DNA of 31,694 nucleotides, from the NCBI GenBank assembly GCA_964471215.1, contig CAYYFC010000016.1, positions 1-31,694 on the forward strand, in the 5' to 3' direction. This document shows, piece by piece, positions 5,850 through 14,031 of this stretch. Below the pieces are notes generated by a model. It had not been told where the DNA came from and searched no databases. It saw only the letters and a program-made list of their open reading frames with translations. The position numbers were made by a program, and so were the translations under genes. How positions within the stretch are numbered: position 1 is the first letter of the stretch; the number at the start of each line of letters is the position of its first letter. Origin of the DNA: Archaeoglobus_B sp964471215 (GTDB taxonomy: Archaea; Halobacteriota; Archaeoglobi; Archaeoglobales; Archaeoglobaceae).

Positions 5850-7916
5850 TTAGGTAAAGAGAGATGCGACTAGGATTATCAACGCCAAGATTACTCCCAT
5901 CACTCCCGCTATTAGAATTGCCGTTGCGATGTTCACCGCTGTAGCTCCTTCACCTTCCTGCCTTCCCATGAATACGCCGATCATTATCATTCCCGCTGAA
6001 ACTATTATGATCAGCGTTATCAGAGCAGGATAGTTGAGCAGGATGAAGTAACCGATGTTTTCGAAGTAAGATCCTACTGCAATTTCGAATGTGTGCTCAC
6101 TCCAATTAGTTACAGTGAACTCGAACTTGCCATCTGCAAGAACTTTAGCCGTTTTCATCTGCACTCCGTCAACGTACAGGTGGTAAACCCTTCCCGGAAT
6201 CAGATTTGTAATCGTGAACTTGACCTCATCGCTTGTAGGTGCATCTGCCTTGAACTTAACATAAGTTCTGCTTATCGTATCTACCGTTAAGTTGCACCAT
6301 GTTTCTGGATCAACTATTATCGCTGAAGTCTTTGCAAGGACTTTTGTTGTCGTGTTGGTCAGATACAGTGTCGTTCCCACATCTGTTATGTTGTTCCAAG
6401 CGTTAGTCCAGATTCCTGTTACATTCGTTATCTTGAAGTCCTCATTTCTACTCGTTACAACGTATATCTTGTCATTTAACCTGTAAACGGTTAAATTAAC
6501 CCCATTCGGAACTGTTAAATCCGCTGGAATTGTTATGTTGAACTTAGCATAGCTGGCACTTCCTACATCTACAATGTCGAAGTTGTAGCCGTTTGCAGAT
6601 TTCACGCTTGCAATCTTTGCATAGCTGTGCTGAGCTGATGAAGGCAGGTAAATCAGATGTTCGTAACCATCTGCTGGCAGAGTTATGTTTACCGTAATAG
6701 TGTAGTTAGATCCGTCGAATGTTACCGAATCTATTCTCATTTGGACTTCTTCGTCAAGTTCTACACTATTACGGTAGTTATTTTGGAGTAAAGCGTTTAA
6801 AAGTTTAATATATTCTTGTGCTACAGCATAGTTGTATATACTAATATGAGCTATAAAACCTTTCAGGTACTCTGCGTCACTTCCTGTGTATATATTATCT
6901 TTTCCTATTGTTAAGGATTCTGTCGTACTTACATTATAAGAAGCACTAAAGGTACATTCAGCCGTTGCATTAACATATAATGTTACCACTCCGTTTTTTC
7001 GAGTAAAACCTGTAAAGTACCAATTAGTAGTAGTTACAACAGTTGTAGAACTTCCACTAGTTATAGACCCATCCCCACCTATAGTTGCTGTTATATAATT
7101 GGTAGAGGTTACTTGAATTTCAAAATCACCAGCTGAACCGGGAACAGTCCTTCTGCATATTAATTGCTGTGATGCACCAATTGTTTTTATATTAAACCAT
7201 CCAAATATGCTAAAATCACTAGTTCCAAATTGCAAACTAGGATTGTCTGGCACTTCTATGTAATCGTTCACTCCATCGAAATACAAAGCCCATCCATTTT
7301 CAGTTTCAACAAGCGTCAAATCGTGATCATAGTCAAATTGAGCCTTTTCAATGTCAATTGAAGCATTGGATTCATAGCTTATAGTATTCGTCGCATTGAC
7401 AGCTATATAGTTCTCAATTCCAGAGAATGTGTAAGAACCCGTAGTTCCAGCACTTGCAACGAAAGAGCCAAGTAGATTGCCGTTCAAGCTGACATTTACT
7501 TGCACATCGCTCGGACTGTTTGTGGCGTTCCAATATACTGTTAGGGAGGCTGAAGTAACATTGTTGTAGTACGGGAATTCGATCAGATGCTCTCCCTGTG
7601 TATTTACAGTGATCACGGTTGCATTGGCTAAAACGTTGTTGGTTAAGCCGTAAATCTTACCGTCGTTCCCATTTCCGCTCAGATCTTTTATGTAATAATA
7701 ACCTTCTGTTTCATTGTAGTATATGTTATCTGGACTGAAATCGAACCACAATACACAACCGTCTGGAACTCTTTTATCTATTGCTTTGATGTATCCCTTA
7801 GCCTCGTTGAAGACGTTGTCTATCTCGATGTAACCCTTTTCAACATTAACATCTATTGCCATCGTTGGAATTGCTAAGAGGAGAACCAATAGAACTGTGA
7901 TCAAAGCTATCCTCAC
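5850..7916 (-). CDS. LamG (concanavalin A-like) surface protein with inserted domain and C-terminal anchor
   Basis: A 688-residue protein. It has a signal peptide (about 1-20, ending PTMA), then the start of a LamG fold (VLWFDF; KDLSGNGNDGKIYG, 71-90). A beta-rich stretch of about 115 residues follows, before the LamG fold resumes at WALYFDGVNDYIEVP (209-223) and runs to about 370. A further beta-rich region with many N-glycosylation sequons and two C-terminal membrane segments (about 622-650 and 660-687) complete it. The GTG start has GGAGGTG upstream. LamG proteins in viruses bind glycans, and spindle virus PAV1 encodes two of them, as here. A role as receptor-binding spike is inferred. The split of the LamG fold is unusual. 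Confidence 0.8.
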   Translation of the reverse strand: MRIALITVLLVLLLAIPTMAIDVNVEKGYIEIDNVFNEAKGYIKAIDKRVPDGCVLWFDFSPDNIYYNETEGYYYIKDLSGNGNDGKIYGLTNNVLANATVITVNTQGEHLIEFPYYNNVTSASLTVYWNATNSPSDVQVNVSLNGNLLGSFVASAGTTGSYTFSGIENYIAVNATNTISYESNASIDIEKAQFDYDHDLTLVETENGWALYFDGVNDYIEVPDNPSLQFGTSDFSIFGWFNIKTIGASQQLICRRTVPGSAGDFEIQVTSTNYITATIGGDGSITSGSSTTVVTTTNWYFTGFTRKNGVVTLYVNATAECTFSASYNVSTTESLTIGKDNIYTGSDAEYLKGFIAHISIYNYAVAQEYIKLLNALLQNNYRNSVELDEEVQMRIDSVTFDGSNYTITVNITLPADGYEHLIYLPSSAQHSYAKIASVKSANGYNFDIVDVGSASYAKFNITIPADLTVPNGVNLTVYRLNDKIYVVTSRNEDFKITNVTGIWTNAWNNITDVGTTLYLTNTTTKVLAKTSAIIVDPETWCNLTVDTISRTYVKFKADAPTSDEVKFTITNLIPGRVYHLYVDGVQMKTAKVLADGKFEFTVTNWSEHTFEIAVGSYFENIGYFILLNYPALITLIIIVSAGMIMIGVFMGRQEGEGATAVNIATAILIAGVMGVILALIILVASLFT

Positions 7917-7935
7917 AGTCCGACACCTCCCAAAA

Positions 7936-8022
7936 TCACTTCCTTTTCTTCTTTCTCTTCCTCTTCCTCCAACCTTTTTTAGCTGCTAAAGAGTGCTTTC
8001 TCGGCTGCCCATACCAAGCCAA
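7936..8022 (-). CDS. Protamine-like 28-residue mini-protein
   Basis: ORF from TTG 8022 to TGA 7936. The product is MAWYGQPRKHSLAAKKGWRK followed by RKRKKKRK; the last third is entirely basic. The 22-base leader, including GGGGGTGG and the TTG, is identical to that of the mini-gene at 5702. It lies at the head of the leftward block that contains the first LamG gene, downstream of the ATCGACGTCGAT promoter at 8077. A DNA-condensing or virion-internal peptide is plausible. The main uncertainty is its length, but the duplicated leader argues that it is translated. Confidence 0.55.
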   Translation of the reverse strand: MAWYGQPRKHSLAAKKGWRKRKRKKKRK

Positions 8023-8038
8023 TTAAACCACCCCCTTC
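8017..8038 (-). repeat. 22-base leader repeat (copy 2)
   Basis: Identical to 5697-5718, containing GGGGGTGG and a TTG start. The following codons (GCT then TGG here, GCT then AGG there) begin alike and then diverge, so duplication of the initiation region with later divergence of the coding parts is the simplest reading. Confidence 0.7.
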
Positions 8039-8076
8039 TAATCAGGTGAGTTTAAAGAGGTTAAAAATGGGCATCA

Positions 8077-8101
8077 ATCGACGTCGATAATCGATAAAAA
8101 C
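8077..8101 (-). promoter_or_regulatory. Promoter with palindromic operator ATCGACGTCGAT
   Basis: ATCGACGTCGAT (8077-8088) is a perfect 12-base palindrome. Reading leftward it is preceded by the TATA-like CGTTTTTATCG (8091-8101). Transcription would then begin near 8070 and serve the block 8022 to 5014. The same 12 bases lie inside GATCGACGTCGATC at 15906-15919 in the divergent promoter of the coat-like gene, which indicates a common regulator of virion genes. Confidence 0.6.
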
Positions 8102-8106
8102 GGCTT

Positions 8107-8313
8107 TCAGATCTCTATTTTAGGTGGTCTGCTATTACGCATCAATTCTTCTTCAGCTCTCCTTTCGAATTCGAGCAAATCGTTTACGGTCTTCCTCAAG
8201 ACTGCTATTATGCTCCCTCTCATTATCCTTCTGTTGTTCTCTAATAATTCCACATCAAAAAGATCCTTCAGATCTACTATTGCATTTCCTATCTTTATTT
8301 TCATCTTCCTCAT
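8107..8313 (-). CDS. Small soluble protein, unknown (virion module)
   Basis: A 68-residue protein. It starts with MRKMKIKIGNAIVDLKDLFD, then a helical part (RIMRGSIIAVLRKTVNDLLEFERRAEEELMRN) ending in SRPPKIEI. The ATG is preceded by GGGTGATAGA, which overlaps the end of the upstream gene. It has no membrane segment and no recognised family. It is the last gene before the internal promoter at 8077, and thus the end of the transcript that begins further right. A small scaffold or regulatory protein is possible, but nothing in the sequence decides this. Confidence 0.65.
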   Translation of the reverse strand: MRKMKIKIGNAIVDLKDLFDVELLENNRRIMRGSIIAVLRKTVNDLLEFERRAEEELMRNSRPPKIEI

Positions 8314-8317
8314 TCTA

Positions 8318-8704
8318 TCACCCTTGTCTTCTTATGTAGAGGATGAACAATAGCCCTGCAAAGCTCACAACGCAAATCCAGAAGGCCATTAGCTTGGCAA
8401 AGCTACTGAGCAATGGGAACATCAAAACCGATAGAAGTAAAACGACGAAGCATACGGCAGCAGGATTCCCCTTCGATTTTACATAGGCGACCATTGCTGT
8501 GAGGAGTATTACACTTAGATATGCGAAGTCTCCTGCCTGATTGAAAAGCCATTGAACTGGCATGAGCAATCCGGGATTTTGCGGATCTGTAAGGTTCTTA
8601 GCCCATTCTATCTGCTCTGTGATATTAAGCTGTGGCAGAGTAAGATTTGTAAAGTTCCAAACAGGAAATTCTGGCACTCCGGTTAAATTCGTCAAATTGT
8701 ACAT
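8318..8704 (-). CDS. Membrane protein with glycosylated N-terminal ectodomain
   Basis: A 128-residue protein. The first 50 residues are hydrophilic and carry five N-glycosylation sequons (NLT, NFT, NLT, NIT, NLT). Three hydrophobic segments follow (around 60-77, 83-101 and 105-122) ending in RRQG. ATG 8704 is preferred over longer forms because GGGTGA sits 5 bases upstream and the longer version overlaps the previous gene. The exposed Asn-rich N-terminus suggests an envelope protein. It belongs to a run of membrane proteins coupled to the second LamG gene. No family is recognised. Confidence 0.65.
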   Translation of the reverse strand: MYNLTNLTGVPEFPVWNFTNLTLPQLNITEQIEWAKNLTDPQNPGLLMPVQWLFNQAGDFAYLSVILLTAMVAYVKSKGNPAAVCFVVLLLSVLMFPLLSSFAKLMAFWICVVSFAGLLFILYIRRQG

Positions 8705-8709
8705 GGGCA

Positions 8710-9117
8710 TCACCCTGTACTGATTCCTCTCAACTTCCTCACCAGATCGGCTATGAACCAAATGAAGACAAGCGTGTTTAATGTTAGGAATATAGCCGTT
8801 ATCTCTGGCGGCAATCCAAAATAGCTAAGAGTTGCGGCTATTATCGATGGAATGAACATCACAACGCTCAATGCGAAGTTCAAGCTCTGCCATATCAGAG
8901 TTGTTGAGGCTTTAAACCCCTCTATTGTTAGCAGAGACCCACTTGTAACATAGCTGCTGAAGTTTTCGTAAGCCTGATTTAGCTTTTCGATGTTGAATCC
9001 GGATTGAACCTTTACAACGCTTATAATCTCCGGAATCGCAAATCCAACGAAGGTGATTGCTAGATCTATGCAAATGAAGAAGAACGCCATGTTCACGGGA
9101 TTTATCAGCTGCCTCAT
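8710..9117 (-). CDS. Multi-pass membrane protein, unknown
   Basis: A 135-residue protein with three hydrophobic segments, around residues 10-34, 78-100 and 105-125, and a polar loop between the first two (VKVQSGFNIEKLNQAYENFSSYVTSG). It ends in VRKLRGISTG. The ATG overlaps the stop of the LamG gene (ATGA), so translation is coupled. It likely functions at the membrane together with the LamG surface protein, for example as a partner or assembly factor; this follows from position only. Confidence 0.65.
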   Translation of the reverse strand: MRQLINPVNMAFFFICIDLAITFVGFAIPEIISVVKVQSGFNIEKLNQAYENFSSYVTSGSLLTIEGFKASTTLIWQSLNFALSVVMFIPSIIAATLSYFGLPPEITAIFLTLNTLVFIWFIADLVRKLRGISTG

Positions 9118-10856
9118 CAGCTCCCACCCCTCATCCTCGATTCAACGAAGAAGGAAATTATGCTGATCACAGCCAAAGCCCATACGACGTTCCATCCGAG
9201 ATCCATCCACCCCATGTAGGTTGCGAAGCCCACAACTGCAGTTGCCAGTACAAGTCCGAAAGGTAAGCTGAGAGGAGTTGCTATTAAGGCAACTAATATA
9301 GCCAATCCGCCGAATAAGAGATTTCCGAGAGGAGGAGATATTACAATTCCTTCCTTCTTTGTCGGAGCAAATAAAACGGTTTTGAAGTAGATTTCCCCCT
9401 CTGTATTGTTTGCGTAGAAGATTAACCATGTTGTCTCATTCGGATTTAAGCCAGAATACATGAAGCTCCCAGATTGTTCGGTAGATTCTGCATAGTAAAT
9501 GGTAGAGGTTTCGTTTTTCAGCGTGAAGTTCACATAAGTCGTTGTTCCATAAGCTGTGGCGTACTCGAATGTTATCGTGTCGTTGTCTATACTCCACTTG
9601 AACTGAACCGGCTTTCCATAAGTTACCGGCTGAATGGTCAGATTTCCAATGATTATCTCTGAAGACGTTGAAACCGTTGTCGTGTAATAGCCTACATTCC
9701 TCATCTCCTGCCCATTCGAAATGTAGATCTGATAGTATTCTCCGCTCACAAGATAAACGTAAGTCTGATAGCTCGTATCAAAATACTGGCTTAGAACGGT
9801 TATCAAGCCGTTTGGTGTTGCTTTCTTCATTATCAATATCGGATTTTGGGTGAATCTACCCGTGTAATCTTTCAGCTTGAAGAGAGCTGTCACAGCCTGA
9901 TCGCTCGGTGGAAGATAAGCGTTGAGTTCGACGCGAGCTTGTTCCATCAAATTTACAACATAATTCCTCTTTTCGTAGCCATCGGAGATTGCCGTTAGGA
10001 TGAAGTCTCCATACTCTTTCAAATCTTTGTGAAAGATTATAGCCGCATTTACAATGCTATCAACGCTTAAATTGTATTGATAGGTCTTACGAAGGTTTAG
10101 AGTTGAATTTACAGCATCTAATTCTGTGAAATTCAGTTCATTGTAGATTTTTACCCTTAAAGCCTCATACATTTTCTCTATTTCACTAGCAGTTAGTGTA
10201 GTATTCCACATCCTTATCTCATCCACTATTACATCGTTTCCTATTATGTACAGATCTTCTGCATTCGCATCAGCTGCACCAGCTGGAACATAGGCATCAT
10301 TGCCAGTATATTTTCCATTCACATAGAGCTTAGCGTAAGTTCCATCATAGATTATTACAACCCAAACCCATTCTCCTAAGTTTACATCCGTTGACCAATA
10401 TCCTGATTCATCATCTATCTTTATGCCTGGATATGCGTAACTGCTACCACCGCTCCATGTCAACCATATGGTATATCCTGTAGGATAGATGTATTTCGTA
10501 ATCTTGAAAACATTGCTGTTGGTCCTATCCTCTTTAATGTAAATCCAAAAAGCTATGGTGAAATAGGAGACATTTAAGCTGTCACTTGTGTTAATTTTTA
10601 TGTAGCTATTGCCTCCAGTATCTGGGAATTCCAAAGCATAGCCATATCTTCCAACAACCCATGTACAATTGCTTATAACTCCATCATTTCCATTTCCACT
10701 CTGATCACTTGTAATTGTCCCAGTTCCTTCATCCAATGGTAGATAGAGAACTAAATTAGACGATTTTTCAATTGGTGGAGTTACAGCGTCCGCACTAGCT
10801 TTACCAATTATACATATTATTAGTATTAATAAAAAAACAATTGTAAACCTCTTCAT
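9117..10856 (-). CDS. LamG (concanavalin A-like) surface protein with C-terminal membrane segments
   Basis: A 579-residue protein starting at ATG 10856 (GGTGGGAG upstream; GTG/ATG further upstream overlaps the previous gene). It has a signal peptide (about 4-23), then a complete LamG domain from about residue 35 to 230: LVLYLPLDEGTG, QSGNGNDG, YGYALEFPD, FTIAFWIYIK, VDEIRMWNTTLT. A beta-rich, sequon-rich region follows (230-500), then two or three hydrophobic segments near the end (LLFGGLAILVALIATPLSLP; LVLATAVVGFATYMG; VVWALAVISIISFF). It is the second LamG protein of the element and probably a virion attachment protein anchored in the envelope. Confidence 0.8.
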   Translation of the reverse strand: MKRFTIVFLLILIICIIGKASADAVTPPIEKSSNLVLYLPLDEGTGTITSDQSGNGNDGVISNCTWVVGRYGYALEFPDTGGNSYIKINTSDSLNVSYFTIAFWIYIKEDRTNSNVFKITKYIYPTGYTIWLTWSGGSSYAYPGIKIDDESGYWSTDVNLGEWVWVVIIYDGTYAKLYVNGKYTGNDAYVPAGAADANAEDLYIIGNDVIVDEIRMWNTTLTASEIEKMYEALRVKIYNELNFTELDAVNSTLNLRKTYQYNLSVDSIVNAAIIFHKDLKEYGDFILTAISDGYEKRNYVVNLMEQARVELNAYLPPSDQAVTALFKLKDYTGRFTQNPILIMKKATPNGLITVLSQYFDTSYQTYVYLVSGEYYQIYISNGQEMRNVGYYTTTVSTSSEIIIGNLTIQPVTYGKPVQFKWSIDNDTITFEYATAYGTTTYVNFTLKNETSTIYYAESTEQSGSFMYSGLNPNETTWLIFYANNTEGEIYFKTVLFAPTKKEGIVISPPLGNLLFGGLAILVALIATPLSLPFGLVLATAVVGFATYMGWMDLGWNVVWALAVISIISFFVESRMRGGS

Positions 10857-10857
10857 C

Positions 10858-11127
10858 TCACTCCCACCAGAACTTCTCATGCGCCTCCTTCTGCGTTGCC
10901 CTGACGAACAGCCACACGAAGACCCAGATGATTATTATGTACGGTATAGCCGTTAGAACTAGAGCTATGAAATTGGCCAAGTCTATTATCTCCTGACAAC
11001 CCGTACCCTGCCCGAACCAAAGCATCAGAGCTTTCACATAGCTGAACATCGGATAGAAGATGAATCCGTAAACTATTGTTACAACGAAGATTATTACGAA
11101 GGCTTGAATCCAATCCTGAGCCCCCAC
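10858..11127 (-). CDS. Small multi-pass membrane protein
   Basis: An 89-residue protein with hydrophobic segments around residues 8-28, 30-40 and 52-75, and a charged tail (RATQKEAHEKFWWE). The GTG start overlaps the TAG of the previous gene and follows GGAGGTGATGAAGTA. It lies directly upstream of the second LamG gene, with a one-base gap to that gene's ATG. It is a member of the virion membrane-protein set; the specific role is unknown. Confidence 0.65.
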   Translation of the reverse strand: MGAQDWIQAFVIIFVVTIVYGFIFYPMFSYVKALMLWFGQGTGCQEIIDLANFIALVLTAIPYIIIIWVFVWLFVRATQKEAHEKFWWE

Positions 11128-13631
11128 TACTTCATCACCTCCTTTAAGATTTTATCCACTTCGAACAGATCCAAGACCGGCATTTCGGTGATCCATTTAG
11201 TTTCCAAGACCTGTCTTTCGACTTCTCTGATCTTCCTGAAGACATCTTTTGGAAGTGTAACAGATGGAGGAGATGGAGTATAAGGTGGAGATCTCGATGT
11301 CGGTGGCTTAGATACTGGTGGCCTTGAAGGTGCACCTGGTGTAAGGGTTATGGGCTTTGAAGGAATTTCAATTGAAGGTCTTACACTGGGATTCGTGTAA
11401 TAGGATGTTATCTTGGACACCTGATTCATTATACTCGATGTAATGGAGCTGAAATCTGGCGGTCTTATGCTAGGTGGAGTTATGCTTGGAGGCTGAACAT
11501 TAAAGAATGAACTTACTCCTTGTGAAGTTGTCGGTCTAGAGGATTTGCCTATTTCCCTTATCCTCGATGATGGCTCAAATAAAATACTTGAGCTCTTTTC
11601 AACATTTCTGATCGCACTGTAGATACTCGATTCCACTTCTCTGAGCCTTGCAATTTGAGAGCTTATCTCTTTTGAATAGTTCTCGATAACCTCTTTCATC
11701 GAGAGCTTTTCCTTTCGATAAATCAACTCTCTTCTCTCCCTCTCTGGCATCTCCTTCGCAATTCTGCTAAGTTCCTCCTTTGTGGGCAATCTCTTCTTTT
11801 CGAGAATGAATTTAGCCACAGGTGTTTCTATCTTCTTCCCGAACTCTTTTGAAACGAGATCGACATACCTTATCAAGTTCTTCTCTATGTTCAACCTCAG
11901 CTCTCTTTCATAAGCCGTCAGGATTTCTATCAGATCGTTTATATCCTTCCATCTTCCCTCGTGTACTGGCTTAATCTCCCTCCCCTTCAACACATGGCCT
12001 CCTTCCAGCTTTCTCGCCGTCTGCTCGCTCAACCTCATTATCTTAAGCCCTTCAACCTTCAACGGCTTCTGCCTTTCGAATCCGTATCTTATAGCACTTC
12101 TTTTACTCAATCCCAATTCATATTTCTCCTCCTTTTCGAATATCTCAATTCCCTTAACCCATCCCTCCTTCGTCCTGAAATAGACTTTCGGCTTTCCCTT
12201 TTCGAGCCCTTCAATCCTGTACTCAACTCCTGCCTTGTCGAGCCTCTTTTTTAGCTCGTTCGTGAACTTCTCAACATTATCGACCACAACTTCGATATCT
12301 TTCGGCTCTCTAGTCATCCACTCTCCCATTTGAAGCTTCTGTGCTACAGAACCGTAAACCTCCAACTTGCCCTTGTAGGATTTAATAGCTTCAGCAACTA
12401 CAGGCTTAGCCTCTTCGGGTATGTTCTTACTCAGAATTTCGAACTTCTTTGGCTCAATAACAGGTTTTTTCGTTTCGTAAACCTTCTTAGTCATCTCATG
12501 TGCGAGCTTGAATATTTCGGCAGTCGTTTCCTTCGTATAAGCTTCAAGGGTTTTCTTGAAGAATTCCGTTTCGAGCTTAGAATAGGCTGTAACTCCTTTG
12601 CTTGCGATCCTCTCAAAAGTCTTTAAAGGTGGCTCTCTTCCTCCCAAAGCAACCCCTTCCCTCGTTATCGTTACAAGAGGTTTCTCCATCACATGCAGTG
12701 TAATGCCGTATCTAACCCTCTCTCCCGCTAAAGTCGTCAGAGATGCGAATGCCGGCTTTGGTATAGGTTTTGAAGCCAACGATGCCCCTTTTCCTATCGC
12801 ATAGCCACCTATGAGTTCACCTGTCAGCTCACCAGCTGTAAACGGCTCACCTTGTACAGCTTCCATAACCCTTCTGGGAATCGACTCTATCCATTCCCAA
12901 GTTCCCACCACAGCTTCTTTCCCTGCTTCAATAGGTTTTTTCTCGACGGTTGCCTTCTTGATTATTTCGTAAGTCCCCTTTCCTATCTTTACGATGCCAG
13001 AAGCAACGCCTAAAGCGAAGAGCTTAGATCCTGCCTTTAATCTTCCTAAGAATCCTTTAGCTCTATCTCCTTCGTATTCTGCTTCAGCTCTTTCCTTGGC
13101 AATCCAATAAAGAGCTTCATCCGTCTTCTTCTCCACTACATCCCTCTTATCTTCAACCTTTTCCTCTTCAGCCCTTATTTCGATGTGCGGAATCTCTACC
13201 TTCTTGTATTCAATCGTTACACCGTACTTATTCGCAACATCCTTCACCACATCTTCAAATCTCTCTCCGGCATTCACCCTTCGCATTATCTCTTGTTCTA
13301 TTCGCTTTTCGAGCTCTCGCTTTCCTTCATCGACCAATCCCTTTCTAACCTCTGGACTTTCACCCGCAGATGGCTCTACAGTTGTGGGATGCAGGCTTGA
13401 AGATCCTGATGCTCCACCAGAAGAATGAGACACCATAGATCCTGAACTTGCTCTTGATCTCAGTCCTCCTTCCCCACCAATTAATCCTGACGACGAGCTC
13501 GAAGAATGGGAAGATCTACCAGATCCTGAACTAGCCCTCGACCTCAGACCCCCCTCTCCTCCGATCAGTCCAGAGCTATTGGATTTACCGCTGTAATAAC
13601 TCCTCGAAGCTATTATATCTATATTAACCAT
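11127..13631 (-). CDS. Large protein with nucleotidyltransferase-like domain and Pro-rich tail
   Basis: An 834-residue protein. It has a Ser/Gly-rich N-terminus with a 19-residue peptide (SSGLIGGEGGLRSRASSGS) repeated at about 19-37 and 47-65, then a charged helical region. A short Gly/Ala hydrophobic region (about 195-215 and 265-285) follows, then a segment VYGSVAQKL ... PKDIEVVV (about 425-450) that matches the GS-x(n)-DxD/E core of pol-beta-type nucleotidyltransferases (MNT kind). The rest is a long helical region and a Pro-rich tail (about 710-790). ATG 13631 is preferred over GTG 13640 because GAGGTG would otherwise lie within the gene. It may be a virion-associated or injected protein. 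The NTase call rests on motif shape. Confidence 0.65.
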   Translation of the reverse strand: MVNIDIIASRSYYSGKSNSSGLIGGEGGLRSRASSGSGRSSHSSSSSSGLIGGEGGLRSRASSGSMVSHSSGGASGSSSLHPTTVEPSAGESPEVRKGLVDEGKRELEKRIEQEIMRRVNAGERFEDVVKDVANKYGVTIEYKKVEIPHIEIRAEEEKVEDKRDVVEKKTDEALYWIAKERAEAEYEGDRAKGFLGRLKAGSKLFALGVASGIVKIGKGTYEIIKKATVEKKPIEAGKEAVVGTWEWIESIPRRVMEAVQGEPFTAGELTGELIGGYAIGKGASLASKPIPKPAFASLTTLAGERVRYGITLHVMEKPLVTITREGVALGGREPPLKTFERIASKGVTAYSKLETEFFKKTLEAYTKETTAEIFKLAHEMTKKVYETKKPVIEPKKFEILSKNIPEEAKPVVAEAIKSYKGKLEVYGSVAQKLQMGEWMTREPKDIEVVVDNVEKFTNELKKRLDKAGVEYRIEGLEKGKPKVYFRTKEGWVKGIEIFEKEEKYELGLSKRSAIRYGFERQKPLKVEGLKIMRLSEQTARKLEGGHVLKGREIKPVHEGRWKDINDLIEILTAYERELRLNIEKNLIRYVDLVSKEFGKKIETPVAKFILEKKRLPTKEELSRIAKEMPERERRELIYRKEKLSMKEVIENYSKEISSQIARLREVESSIYSAIRNVEKSSSILFEPSSRIREIGKSSRPTTSQGVSSFFNVQPPSITPPSIRPPDFSSITSSIMNQVSKITSYYTNPSVRPSIEIPSKPITLTPGAPSRPPVSKPPTSRSPPYTPSPPSVTLPKDVFRKIREVERQVLETKWITEMPVLDLFEVDKILKEVMK

Positions 13632-13641
13632 ATCCCACACC

Positions 13642-14031
13642 TCACTTAATTTGTACGGGCTGTTGCGGTTGCGGAATTACTCCTTGAACCGCTCCTTGCA
13701 CTCCAACTCCTCCGTGGAATATGAAGATGTAGATTCCTGCTATTACGATGAACATTATTATGATCAAGACGATTATCTTCGCCAGTCCAGCCCATTCGTC
13801 TCTGAACGGCTTCATTATGTCCAAGAGCATCTTTACACTCGTCTTCGTTATCAATTCCGCTTGGAAGTAAGCGTTCGAGCTGACTAAATAGTTGTAGGCG
13901 AACATCGGATCTATCTTCCTGAAGAACTCCCATTCGAAATACTGATTGAGCATCCCCTTCGGAACTGCTGTGTCCTCGACAACGACGTAATCCTCATCCG
14001 CCTTTTTATCCCTTCTCCTCAACCTTAACAT
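13642..14031 (-). CDS. Single-pass membrane protein, virion module
   Basis: A 129-residue protein. A basic, then acidic, N-terminus (LRLRRRDKKADEDYVVVED) and a soluble helical part lead to one strongly hydrophobic segment near residues 84-107 (IIVLIIIMFIVIAGIYIFIF) and a Gly/Pro/Gln tail (GVIPQPQQPVQIK). ATG 14031 is chosen over TTG 14040 by distance from GGAGG. It overlaps the upstream gene by 26 bases. The C-terminal Pro/Gln tail outside a single anchor is typical of small virion membrane proteins, but no family is recognised. Confidence 0.65.
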   Translation of the reverse strand: MLRLRRRDKKADEDYVVVEDTAVPKGMLNQYFEWEFFRKIDPMFAYNYLVSSNAYFQAELITKTSVKMLLDIMKPFRDEWAGLAKIIVLIIIMFIVIAGIYIFIFHGGVGVQGAVQGVIPQPQQPVQIK

